Of a stretch of DNA of 64,000 nt, positions 8,448-17,300 are shown one piece after another (position 1 is the stretch's first letter; every line of letters begins with the position of its first letter). The position numbers were made by a program, and so were the translations under genes. The stretch comes from a virus. The stretch covers positions 62,001 through 126,000 of IMG/VR virus record IMGVR_UViG_3300034072_000758; one strand, 5' to 3'. The notes below the pieces were generated by a model, which worked only from the letters and a program-made list of their open reading frames with translations, ran no database searches and was not told where the DNA came from.

Positions 8448-8455
8448 TATTTATC
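8448..8455 (-). promoter_or_regulatory. T4-type late promoter
   Basis: GATAAATA on the minus strand, 21 bases upstream of ATG 8426 with a separate GGAGA ribosome binding site in the leader. Confidence 0.6.
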
Positions 8456-8459
8456 TATG

Positions 8460-8487
8460 TTGACAGCATGACAAGACATGTTATAAC
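8460..8487 (+). promoter_or_regulatory. Early promoter of the RNA ligase gene
   Basis: TTGACA (8460-8465), 16-base spacer, TATAAC (8482-8487), with the ligase start 32 bases further on. It is back to back with a late promoter on the other strand. Confidence 0.75.
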
Positions 8488-8519
8488 CAAAGAATATCAA
8501 GGTTTAGGAGACAAAATAT

Positions 8520-9746
8520 ATGCGCCTCACGCTAGAACAATATCGCGCCATTGTTGGTGATCGGGAATTTTTCAACTTCTATACAAAAACCGATCACAAT
8601 GGTCGAACCTATTATGTGGGGAACTATGTCTCCATCGCTTGCCGCTTCCCTCCGCTGGACGAAGACGGTATCGATGATGCTGAACGTTTCGCTCGCCGTA
8701 AGTTGCGCGATCTTCGTGGCGTGATCTTCAATGATCAAGGCGAAATCATTTCGCTACCTCTTCACAAGTTTATGAACTTGGGTGAAGGTGACGAACATCA
8801 ATCGGACAAGCTCGACTGGTCGTCGTTCACCGTTTATGACAAGCTGGATGGTTCGATGGTCCGCCCGGTCAATTTCTATGGTGATGTGCGTTGGTGTACC
8901 AAGGCCGGTATTACCCATATGTCTCCCGACATCGAAGCCTACGTGGCTCGCCGCGACAAGAAGGACACTAGCTTCTCTCTGGACGGCTGGGTGAAGGATT
9001 TGTTGGCGGCGGGGTTAACGCCCATCTTCGAATACATGGCCCCTCAGCACCGCATCGTGGTCGATTACGGTCCCGAAGAAAACATGGTGCTTCTGGCGAT
9101 CCGCGACATCGCAACCGGCGAATATTTGGACATCCATGCTAAGGATGACCTCGTACCACCGCAAGTCGAAGTCGTGCGTCAATGGGAAGTCACGGACATG
9201 GAATCCCTTCTGGACACCGTGCGGGAACTCAAGGGTGCCGAAGGCGTCATCATTAAGTTTAAGGACGGCCCGTGGGTTAAGGTCAAGAGCCTCGACTACG
9301 TGATTCTCCACAAGAACCGCGACAGTCTCGAAAAGGAACGCTATGTGATCCTGAACTCCGTTCGGGAAACCATTGACGATCTCCTGCCTCTGCTGCCTCC
9401 GCATCTGCGCGAGAAGGTGGCTGCGTATGCCAGCAGCTTTATGGGTTACTATAACAAGCGCATCACTGAAATGGCCATCAACATCAAGACGGCCTATGAT
9501 GCGGCTCAGAGCGCCGAGAATCCGCGCAAAGAGTTCGCTCTTAATTCGGGTCTGAACGGTCGTGAAAAGAGCCTGACCTTCACCTTCTGGGGGAAGATCG
9601 GTGATAATTTCGAAAGCGATCTTCGGGACTACCTGAACGATAAGGTGGCGATCTCCTGCGATCAGTCAGAATCCAACTTCCAAAGCTTCGTGGCCGAACT
9701 CTTCCCAGATCGTCCCGAATGGAATATCTGGAAGGTCGAGGAATAG
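8520..9746 (+). CDS. rnlA: RNA ligase, T4 Rnl1 type
   Basis: 408 residues. Motif I 'YDKLDGSMV' puts the adenylated lysine near residue 109, close to K99 of T4 Rnl1. Motif IV is 'EGVIIKF' and motif V 'WVKVKSLDY'. An upstream 'RGVIF...KFMNLGE' block is also typical. T4 Rnl1 (374 aa) reseals tRNAs cut by host anticodon nucleases, so this protein likely repairs tRNA or other RNA in infection. No polynucleotide kinase/phosphatase gene is in the window, but a 2H phosphoesterase-like gene lies at 26.1 kb. GGAG ribosome binding site upstream. GC content is higher than in neighbouring fibre genes. Confidence 0.9.
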   Translation: MRLTLEQYRAIVGDREFFNFYTKTDHNGRTYYVGNYVSIACRFPPLDEDGIDDAERFARRKLRDLRGVIFNDQGEIISLPLHKFMNLGEGDEHQSDKLDWSSFTVYDKLDGSMVRPVNFYGDVRWCTKAGITHMSPDIEAYVARRDKKDTSFSLDGWVKDLLAAGLTPIFEYMAPQHRIVVDYGPEENMVLLAIRDIATGEYLDIHAKDDLVPPQVEVVRQWEVTDMESLLDTVRELKGAEGVIIKFKDGPWVKVKSLDYVILHKNRDSLEKERYVILNSVRETIDDLLPLLPPHLREKVAAYASSFMGYYNKRITEMAINIKTAYDAAQSAENPRKEFALNSGLNGREKSLTFTFWGKIGDNFESDLRDYLNDKVAISCDQSESNFQSFVAELFPDRPEWNIWKVEE

Positions 9747-10192
9747 TGTTCGGTTATAACAGATACAGGGACTATGAGTTCCCCGCTCGCCCAAGGGTCG
9801 ATGCGGGGTTCTCTATCCCTTTTCCAAAGGTACTGACGTATCAAGATCGTCGGCCTTGGCCCCCTACATACCCCAAACTGGAGGGCGAAGCGTTGAGGTT
9901 TTGGAAACGCATCGATTCCATCCTACGGGAAAAAGGTATAATTACAAACCTTGGTATTTCTTCGAATTACCTAAACGAACCATTTGCCTTAACTATCGCT
10001 AACAAAGAATTTAATTGTCGGCTAAAAGGTTGGGGGATGTCTTGGATGGTATGCGAAGACATGGCCATCCTTTTTTACTATCCAAGGGGGGAAACATACC
10101 ACAACGGTCGTCATATTGTTGAGTTGTGCGCGAAAGTAGAATTTTTCGCTGACGACGAATGTGAAATTGTTAAATTTATACTTACTTTATAA
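9746..10192 (+). CDS. Hypothetical protein, about 148 aa
   Basis: Follows the RNA ligase with a one-base overlap if it begins at GTG 9746, which has a GAGG site just before it. An ATG at 9719 in frame has no such site. Rich in aromatic and basic residues early (GYNRYRDYEFPARP). No domain recognised. Likely co-transcribed with the ligase; its end overlaps the convergent PAS gene by six bases. Confidence 0.6.
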   Translation: MFGYNRYRDYEFPARPRVDAGFSIPFPKVLTYQDRRPWPPTYPKLEGEALRFWKRIDSILREKGIITNLGISSNYLNEPFALTIANKEFNCRLKGWGMSWMVCEDMAILFYYPRGETYHNGRHIVELCAKVEFFADDECEIVKFILTL

Positions 10193-11269
10193 AATCTTAC
10201 CAATACGCTGGTACTCGATTTCACCATTGCTTTCGTTATAGTAGTCTGTCCAAACCTGCGTCTTGGCTTCATTGCTAAGACGTATAGTTCTGGAAGACTC
10301 TATGTTCGTGAGCTTGTTGATATTGATAAGCATCGCGTGTTTTTCATCATCCGGGAGGATCATGCGGATGTCATCGCCGATTTTAGCCGAATACACTTCC
10401 AAGAATGACGCATTCAGAAACGTCAGCTTGAAGTCTGCGCCGAAGCAACAAATCATGTTGCGCTTGTCTTGAATAGCCGTGGACAGATCACGGATGGTCA
10501 GGAGTAAGGCTTCTTCTCCCTGCCACATGATTTTAGTCGATGTAAATGACGTGTCGATCATGCCGCTTTCTTCGCAAATAGCAGAGTTGGTCACGTCTTC
10601 CATTCTCTTCGACAGAAGGGTTTCGATTGGGAAGCCGAGTATGCGAGCGGCTACTGAATTAGCAGCAGCGATCTTTTGATTCTTGATCACCAAAATACCA
10701 TCTGGAAAGGTCTCAAAGATACACTTATAACCGTGAGTGCGTTGGTACTCGGTCTCGAAGTCCATAAGCTTCTTGATGACCATCAGAACGATTACAGAGC
10801 CGTCCGAACGCTCTAGTATGGTGTGGTTTACGTCAATACGGAAAGTTTTTGAACCTTTTTTACCGAAGAGTTCATGTTCCTCTTGGGCGTCTTCCATTTG
10901 CTGAAATACTTCCCAAATGTCAGCGCCAGTCTTGGTAGGATGGGTCTCGCATGATAAAAGATTGCCGAGGAAAGTGTTGGTGTGTTCTTCCTTGCTCAGA
11001 CCAAACATGCGTTCGGCGGCTGGGTTGAATGCTTGAAGATTACCATCAATATCAGTGATGATCAGAGCATCATACAATATTTTTGAAGTATTTTCGAATT
11101 GTTCGATGCTGTCATCGAGCTTATTTTTAAGCGTCGTTGTGACATAGTTTGCCATTTGCGTAGTAGATGTCGCCGCTTCGATTAGCGCCAATTGACTCGC
11201 AAGGATTCGTTCATTTTGAGTTTCTTCGTTGTTCGAACGGACAGCCGATTTTTTATTGAAGAACCACAT
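10187..11269 (-). CDS. Three-PAS-domain sensor-like protein
   Basis: 360 residues with three PAS-like units. One is near residues 65-170 (ILYDALIITDIDGNLQAFN, then AAERMFGLSKEE). The second is near 180-260 (IFETFPDGILVIKN; VAARILGFP). A weaker third is near 270-345 (CCFGADFKLTFLNASFLEVYS; MILPDDEKHAM). A helical N-terminus precedes them. There is no histidine kinase, GGDEF or DNA-binding domain, so the output must be a partner protein. PAS domains sense small ligands, redox or light; they are unusual in phages. Expressed from a consensus late promoter. Confidence 0.75.
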   Translation of the reverse strand: MWFFNKKSAVRSNNEETQNERILASQLALIEAATSTTQMANYVTTTLKNKLDDSIEQFENTSKILYDALIITDIDGNLQAFNPAAERMFGLSKEEHTNTFLGNLLSCETHPTKTGADIWEVFQQMEDAQEEHELFGKKGSKTFRIDVNHTILERSDGSVIVLMVIKKLMDFETEYQRTHGYKCIFETFPDGILVIKNQKIAAANSVAARILGFPIETLLSKRMEDVTNSAICEESGMIDTSFTSTKIMWQGEEALLLTIRDLSTAIQDKRNMICCFGADFKLTFLNASFLEVYSAKIGDDIRMILPDDEKHAMLININKLTNIESSRTIRLSNEAKTQVWTDYYNESNGEIEYQRIGKIL

Positions 11270-11301
11270 ATTTTATTTCCTAAAATTAAAATGCGTAATG
11301 A

Positions 11302-11309
11302 TATTTATA
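11302..11309 (-). promoter_or_regulatory. Consensus late promoter of the PAS gene
   Basis: Perfect TATAAATA on the minus strand, about 32 bases before ATG 11269. Confidence 0.65.
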
Positions 11310-11395
11310 GGTTACGTCGAAAAATAAACATACTATATTAAAAATTGATAAAGCAATTTAACCATGTTAGGTTATCAAGGAAAAGGATGGTTAGT

Positions 11396-12055
11396 ATGGG
11401 TATTCGTATAAAGCGCGCCGTAGGTTGGGGAATTACCCCAGAAGATTTTGAAAAGCATTGTCTTTTGAACCGAGAAGACGATGACGATGACAAAAGTGAA
11501 ACTTTGTGGTCGGTGACCTCCAAAATCAAAGAGTTTGAGATACCCAAAGAAGCCCGTGATGAGCTAGAAAGCATCGGAACCTTAAGCGTTTGTCACGATC
11601 TTCTCAAAGGGGTCGGATTTGGACATCAACTGATCAATCCGTATCATCAGCTTACCAGCATGAATGATTTGTACGATTGCGTCTTGAATTACGATAATAC
11701 GTTACTCTATATGTTTTATCCTTGTGCTGGATGGGTGAGGGACTATGTGCGGCGGGATGCTGGCTTGGATTACGTATTCAGCGGTATCAATACGGATGGC
11801 TCTCTCGCCAAAGATGGTGAGTGTCGCTTAGGCTTTGCGACCCAACTAAAAGCGAATCCATATCCTTATACCAATGACATTCACGACATTGGGAATAAGA
11901 TACCATCGGGTTTGGGGGCGGTTGGGCTACGGCGTAACGACAGACTTGCCCCCACACCTCCCGTGGGGCTTCAATATTGGCTGAGAGAATTGAAGATATT
12001 GGACGAAGAAGGCATATGGAAGCTTCGTCCATACGCCGCCGAATGGTGGGGATGA
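11396..12055 (+). CDS. Conserved phage hypothetical protein, 219 aa
   Basis: Start at ATG 11396 is set by AAAAGGA eight bases upstream. N-terminus MGIRIKRAVGWGITPEDF. An acidic run 'REDDDDDK' near 30 and a tyrosine/aspartate-rich centre (VLNYDNTLLYMFYPCAGWVRDYV) follow. I do not recognise a catalytic motif. Followed at once by a strong terminator. Confidence 0.7.
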   Translation: MGIRIKRAVGWGITPEDFEKHCLLNREDDDDDKSETLWSVTSKIKEFEIPKEARDELESIGTLSVCHDLLKGVGFGHQLINPYHQLTSMNDLYDCVLNYDNTLLYMFYPCAGWVRDYVRRDAGLDYVFSGINTDGSLAKDGECRLGFATQLKANPYPYTNDIHDIGNKIPSGLGAVGLRRNDRLAPTPPVGLQYWLRELKILDEEGIWKLRPYAAEWWG

Positions 12056-12058
12056 AAA

Positions 12059-12084
12059 AAGGAGGGGTCCACAAACCCCTCCTT
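12059..12084. terminator. Bidirectional terminator
   Basis: AAGGAGGGG (12059-12067) pairs with CCCCTCCTT (12076-12084). The T run is best on the minus strand (CCTTTTTTC). Located between convergent genes. Confidence 0.8.
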
Positions 12085-12107
12085 AAAAATTTCGCTGATG
12101 CGGATCG

Positions 12108-12359
12108 TTATTTCAAACGACCCTTGATCTCGAACAGAACAAGTTTGAGGGAGTTCAAAGCTTCTGTCAATGTCATATTTCCCTTGAAATATTCATCAAC
12201 GATCTTTTCGATCTTTTCGTCTTTACGCTTTAATTCGTCAGTAAGTCTCTTGCGGTCATATAGAAGCGCCCCGATGATCAAGCAAAGGATCAACGGTATA
12301 ATGGATGCCGCGTTCTCTTGACCAGAGATATACTTCATTATGATGTCTAAGATTTCCAT
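12108..12359 (-). CDS. Small membrane-anchored coiled-coil protein
   Basis: 83 residues. One transmembrane segment near 19-36 (SIIPLILCLIIGALLY) is followed by a highly charged helix (RKRLTDELKRKDEKIEKIVDEYFKG) likely to form a coiled coil. The topology would suit a lysis accessory (spanin-like or holin-like) or a membrane anchor, but no lysis genes are next to it. AAAGGGG ribosome binding site, and a CTAAATA late-type element (12385-12391) upstream. Confidence 0.65.
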   Translation of the reverse strand: MEILDIIMKYISGQENAASIIPLILCLIIGALLYDRKRLTDELKRKDEKIEKIVDEYFKGNMTLTEALNSLKLVLFEIKGRLK

Positions 12360-12384
12360 GATTACCCCTTTTTGGTAGGCTTAA

Positions 12385-12391
12385 TATTTAG
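12385..12391 (-). promoter_or_regulatory. Possible late promoter (CTAAATA variant)
   Basis: CTAAATA on the minus strand 25 bases before ATG 12359. One base off the ATAAATA core. Confidence 0.4.
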
Positions 12392-12429
12392 GGGTTCGCT
12401 GAGATATTTTAAAACAGCATTAAATGCTC

Positions 12430-12882
12430 TCATTGAGCGAGTAACTTTAGATTCATAAGGAAATCAAGCATTTCATCGTCATCGTTCAACTCCATGATCG
12501 ATGTATGGGTGTTTTTTGACAAATATTCGATGGTTGGATAAGGCAGTTCTACACCGAACAATGTTATAGTTTCTTGACCGGATTTGACGTATTTACAACT
12601 CGGATATTCCGCATGACCGATCAGTTCGGTGAAGTCAAAATGAAATTTAAAAATGTAATCTTCATTTTTTATACAATCCAAACTCATTTGTACACTTACA
12701 AGATCGATTGGATAATTCTTACTACTAGAAATACTAGATTCATATCGCTCACTCAGACCAACGATCAATTCATATTCGCGCGATCTGAATATAGCGGTAT
12801 TCGTTTTACAGTTACCGTACTCTTGTGACAAAGTATGACCCCTTGTAAAACCTTTCCACATTTCGATGTCATAAATTATCAT
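12430..12882 (-). CDS. Hypothetical protein, 150 aa
   Basis: Begins MIIYDIEMWKGFTRGH behind a GGGGGAG site. Beta-rich, with an acidic C-terminal helix (DDDEMLDFLMNLKLL) that faintly echoes the protein at 2020-2304. It directly abuts the HAD phosphatase gene (start 12882, stop 12883), so the two are co-transcribed. No function recognised. Confidence 0.65.
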   Translation of the reverse strand: MIIYDIEMWKGFTRGHTLSQEYGNCKTNTAIFRSREYELIVGLSERYESSISSSKNYPIDLVSVQMSLDCIKNEDYIFKFHFDFTELIGHAEYPSCKYVKSGQETITLFGVELPYPTIEYLSKNTHTSIMELNDDDEMLDFLMNLKLLAQ

Positions 12883-13479
12883 TTAGCTCCCCCGGATTAC
12901 CAACGCAGCCTCAAGCAAATCTTTCACAATGAATGTCATTTCACCCGTGGAAACTTTTTCGGACGGAAGATTTACAGGATAATTGATCAGAACTTTCTTG
13001 ATGTCTGGATCAATACCGTGGAAATAATCGATGAAATCATCAATGAAATAGGCTGGCTTCATTTCGTTGATGATTTCAGCTTTGGGGCTGAAACCGCTAT
13101 TGGTTGAGCCGACGCACATAACCTTCGATATAGGATACCCCAAATCTTCCAGATTAGCGGTCCTCTCAGGGGCAAAACGAGGCGCACAGGCCGTAACAGC
13201 CACCAACTCATATCCGGCGTCTACGAGTATCTGACAGCCTTCCAGAGCACCTTGGATCGGCGGCATATTGCGCCAGAAATCCGAAGTTGAATAGTTCTCC
13301 AATTTCGCTAAGAGATCAGCGCGGGTCAGAAATGGAATATCCCAATAATCCCAAAGACGATAGGCATCCTTATTCTTCACCTTGGGGTGTTCACCAAACG
13401 CCTGTTCCCAGCGCTTCGCGTAAGCATTTCTGTAATTTACTAAGACGCCATCTACGTCAATTGCGATAATATTGGACAT
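12883..13479 (-). CDS. HAD-superfamily phosphatase, 5'-deoxyribonucleotidase-like
   Basis: About 198 residues. Motif I is 'AIDVDGVLVNYR' (nucleophile and acid Asp). Motif II 'VAVTACAPRF' and motif IV 'YFIDDFIDYF' complete a HAD site. Overall layout fits 5'(3')-deoxyribonucleotidase-like phage HAD proteins, which would dephosphorylate nucleotides, though the substrate is inferred. ATG 13479 begins 'MSNIIAIDVDG' and is favoured over an in-frame GTG 15 bases upstream. Confidence 0.75.
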   Translation of the reverse strand: MSNIIAIDVDGVLVNYRNAYAKRWEQAFGEHPKVKNKDAYRLWDYWDIPFLTRADLLAKLENYSTSDFWRNMPPIQGALEGCQILVDAGYELVAVTACAPRFAPERTANLEDLGYPISKVMCVGSTNSGFSPKAEIINEMKPAYFIDDFIDYFHGIDPDIKKVLINYPVNLPSEKVSTGEMTFIVKDLLEAALVIRGS

Positions 13480-13529
13480 ACTTATTTCTATCACATATTT
13501 GTTTTTTCCACAATTTTATTCTACATAGC

Positions 13530-13557
13530 TTGACTAGAAGGGTATTTGTGATATAAA
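13530..13557 (+). promoter_or_regulatory. Early promoter
   Basis: TTGACT (13530-13535), 16-base spacer, TATAAA (13552-13557), with the exonuclease-like start 33 bases further on. Confidence 0.7.
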
Positions 13558-13589
13558 CAAACTATACAATATAACTTGGAGTATTCACT

Positions 13590-14273
13590 ATGGACATGGA
13601 AAAATTAGAGAAGAGGGTGGTCGCAGAACTGTCCGCACTTTTCCATGCCGGTGAGATTAAAGGCGAACGGGCCGCGCGGCTGCGCGTGTTCAAGGGTAAG
13701 GTCGTTCGTCATCATCATTGGGTAAAAGCGCGCGCTAAGCTCATTGAGCGTACCAATGACATCCACAATGGAATCCACCAAGCCGCCGCTATGCTTGAGG
13801 CTGGGAAGACCCTGACCTGTATCGATGTGGAGCGCGGCGGCTGGGATCGTAAGATTCAAGAAGTCGGTATCACCAAGCTGACCAAGGATGACATGGTTTC
13901 CACAAACTATGTCATCAAGGGAGTTGTGCGTAAACGTCAATTCAACTTTGGTGAAACGAAGTTCGTGTCTGAGGATCGTATGATTCGTATACTCGACCGC
14001 GAGCTTTTAGTGGCTGATGCCATTGTTGGTCATTCCGTGTACATCGACATCGACCACATGAAGTCCTTCGGTGTAACCTTCGCTAAGGCGTTTCCGGTGT
14101 TCGATACGGGTATGTGGGCCGACACTCTTACTCTGACGGGTAAGATCAAGGATTCCACATTGAAAGGTATGCTGAACTATTACAGCATTCCCCACACGGT
14201 CCTCCATTGCGGCGGAAACGATGCCCGCTATAATATGGAACTTCTGATCAAGATGATGGAAGACTTGAAATAG
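13590..14273 (+). CDS. 3'-5' exonuclease-like protein (Gfd2/YDR514C-like)
   Basis: 227 residues. After a basic N-terminal region, an RNase H-fold exonuclease domain begins near residue 75: 'CIDVERGGWDRKIQEVGIT' (D-x-E), 'VGHSVYIDIDHMKSFG' (second acidic motif), 'FDTGMWADTLTL', and 'HCGGNDARYNMELL' (H and D of the last motif). This order matches the Gfd2/YDR514C nuclease-like family. The target nucleic acid is unknown. Ends at TAG just before a strong terminator. Confidence 0.7.
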   Translation: MDMEKLEKRVVAELSALFHAGEIKGERAARLRVFKGKVVRHHHWVKARAKLIERTNDIHNGIHQAAAMLEAGKTLTCIDVERGGWDRKIQEVGITKLTKDDMVSTNYVIKGVVRKRQFNFGETKFVSEDRMIRILDRELLVADAIVGHSVYIDIDHMKSFGVTFAKAFPVFDTGMWADTLTLTGKIKDSTLKGMLNYYSIPHTVLHCGGNDARYNMELLIKMMEDLK

Positions 14274-14275
14274 AA

Positions 14276-14303
14276 AAGCCCCCATTTCTGGGGGCTTTTT
14301 TTT
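14276..14303. terminator. Strong terminator between convergent genes
   Basis: AAGCCCCC and GGGGGCTT form the stem (about 14276-14297), followed on the plus strand by an eight-base T run. Confidence 0.9.
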
Positions 14304-14304
14304 G

Positions 14305-17300
14305 TTATCCAATTGGGTTTGGTTTGTTTCTAGGAACGAAGTTTGCGATATATCTGGCGACCCCGTTGGTAATACGAACGTCATCAATATAACCCCACCA
14401 GTTCCAAGACGCTGGGGTATTTTCATACCCACCGATAGACCAGCTTGTAGAGCGACCACCAATCGGTACTTGCCATACTGCGTTAGTAGATGTGGCTTCG
14501 AGCTTACCGTTCAAGAACATACGGGTTGTACCACCACTTCTTGTCAGCGCAATATGATACCAAGCATTAGGAATCAGCGTCGATGTGCCGATGATTTCAT
14601 TCAGCGTGTTGCCACAAACAAGATTGGAGCCTTTAACACCGAAGAAAATATCGCCACTACCAGCAGGAGAGATATAGTTAGTCAGAACCGCATTATAAGT
14701 TTGGAATGATGTAGCATTGATCCAAGCTTCCATAGTGAAATCACCCGACATAGCAACCGCGTTCTCTACCTTTAAGAATTGGTTGGTTCCAGAAGAAGTA
14801 ATGAAAATAGAATTGCCGAAACCATTATTTGTAACCGCGTTTGATACAACACCAGTTGTCGTGCTACCGTAGTTTCTGGTAATCAGATTACCCTTATTGT
14901 CCACCGGCAACGAACCCACCGCACCGGAGTCCCCATTTACATGAATAACAACGTTGGACCAATATGGGTCGATAGAAGCCGTCACGTTTGCTGTAACGGT
15001 TGTCGTATTGGTCTTAGCTCCGTTGGTTGCGGAAACCGTAAAGGTTCTTGTTGTACCCGGAACATCCGTAGTCACACCCGTCAAGATACCGTTGCTATTC
15101 AGCGTGGTTCCAGTCGGGATTGTTCCGCTTGTTACCGAGTGAATAACAGCATCATTAGACATCATCGAAGCACTTAAATTGTAAGTTTCTGTCGAACTTA
15201 CGTTGCTAGATACTACGATAGAGTTTGTATCAACAAATGACGGTGTTATGTCTAACGTTGGAGCACGATATTGGGTTGGGTTAAACGTTGTGTTATAGCG
15301 AGCCACCCCATTGGAAATACGAATGTCCGCCATGTAGCCCATGAACCCGTGGTTATTATTTAATCTATACGATCCAATACCCCACTCGTTTGTGCTAGAG
15401 CCAACTGTTCCAGTAAAGCTTGTGATTGGGTCAGAACCAACACCATCAACCCAAATACGAGTATTTGAACCTTCGCGGGTAAGAGCAACGTGGTGCCATT
15501 GGTTAAACGACATACCGCCAGCAGCAGTATAGATACGGACGCCACCGTTAGTAAAGATCACAGCGCGGGCCGAAGATGAACCCGATGGCGCATAAATGGA
15601 CATCGCCCAATTTTGAACAGCCACCGATCCGCCGACCGGATAACAAGCAAATATAATAGAGTTAGCTGTTGCTGCTACGCCTGTCGGATATACCCAAGCT
15701 TCCATAGTGAAATCACCCGACATTTGTACAATATTTCCAACAAACAAACCACGTCCGTTTCCAGAACCAGTGGAGTTTTGGAAATAAACAACATTTCCAT
15801 TATACAGCGAGTTCATATTCGACACGACCGCTGATCCGTTGCTTACTACTTCTTGTAAAACGGTTGAGCCTCTAGCGACTTCGATTGGAACAGTAGCATT
15901 AGCAGTATTCAGTCCTGTTATCAAAGCAGTAACATTAGCCCAATGTGGGTCAACGCTGTTTCTGATTTCAAATGTCACCGGACTGGATGTTACCACCGAG
16001 GCATTTGGTGCGTTGGTATACTTAGCATTTACAGTTCCAGTAAAGGTTCCAGCAACCGCATTTGCTTTCCCACCAACGACGCCATTAGATGTCATAGTTA
16101 TGCCATCTGGCAACACTGCCGAATTGGTCATACTATAAACAATGTTCTCACCATAAGATTGTGCGGAAAGAGTTGTATATGTCGGGTAAATATTAGACAA
16201 GTAAACTCTTGGCTGCGCTCCCCATGTTGGCGAAGCATCCTGACGTGGGTAGCTGGTTGTAGGTATACTCATTGTGGTGGAAGGATAACGATTTACCCCG
16301 TTGGTTACACGAACATCATAGATATACCCGTTGAAGCATTCGTTAGAATACGCCATACCACCGATGCCAGAGAACGTAATTGTTCCAGCCAATGTAGCCT
16401 GTGCTACGCGATTACCGTTCAAGAACATGCTCAATGTTGTGCCAGTTCTCGTGATAGCAAAATGATGCCATGTATTTACCGCAACCGTACCTGTACCGGA
16501 GGACATTATAAATGCTCCGTTATTATACATGTAGAGACCTCTTGGACCCGACGCATCATCACGAACACCAATGGTATAATCAGTGCCGGTAGCGGTTGCG
16601 GTAGTTCTATTACCCAATATAGTAGACCACGCCGCCAGTGTGGTTGGATAGAACCAAGCTTCCATAGTGAAATCACCAGTCATAGCGGTTGTATTACCAA
16701 CCAGATATGAGTTGGTCGCACTAGAGAATACCATAGTGTTCGAACCAAAGCGCTGAACCGTATTTGAGTTTACACCGACAGTTGTGCTGGCGGCTGTTTG
16801 TGTCAGACTATTCGCAGTCTTAACGTTCTTAGCAATTGATCCCACCACCGCATTTGAGTAAGTTAGATTTGTCACGTTAGCCCAGAATGGGTCATATGTG
16901 GAAACAGCGGTAAAGGTAAATGTACGATCTTGAGTAACAAAACCATTACCACCCGAAGCAGTGATGGTTGTATTCGTCACGCCAGTCGATACCGGTTGAC
17001 CGCTGATCATACCATTAGCCGCGACCGTCATACCACTAGGCAAAGCGGAACCATTCGCAATAGAATATGTTACCACACCGTTGGCTTTTGTATCAGCCAA
17101 CAACCCAATTTGGTTATCACCAGCGGTTGTTACATATTGATCAGCAGCCGTTATCCATCTAAGTGTAGTTTGTTCGGTCGGGAATGCCTTAGATGGGACT
17201 GCGAAGTTTTCACGATAGCGCGCGACTCCATTGGTCATACGGAACTCGTCAACATAGCCGATCCAACCCCAATCTGCCCCGTCGAATACAGAACCACCAA

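Noticed and set aside
14722-16677. Repeat blocks in the giant gene as mobile elements
   Set aside because: The repeats are in frame, encode LamG strands and have no inverted termini or transposase.
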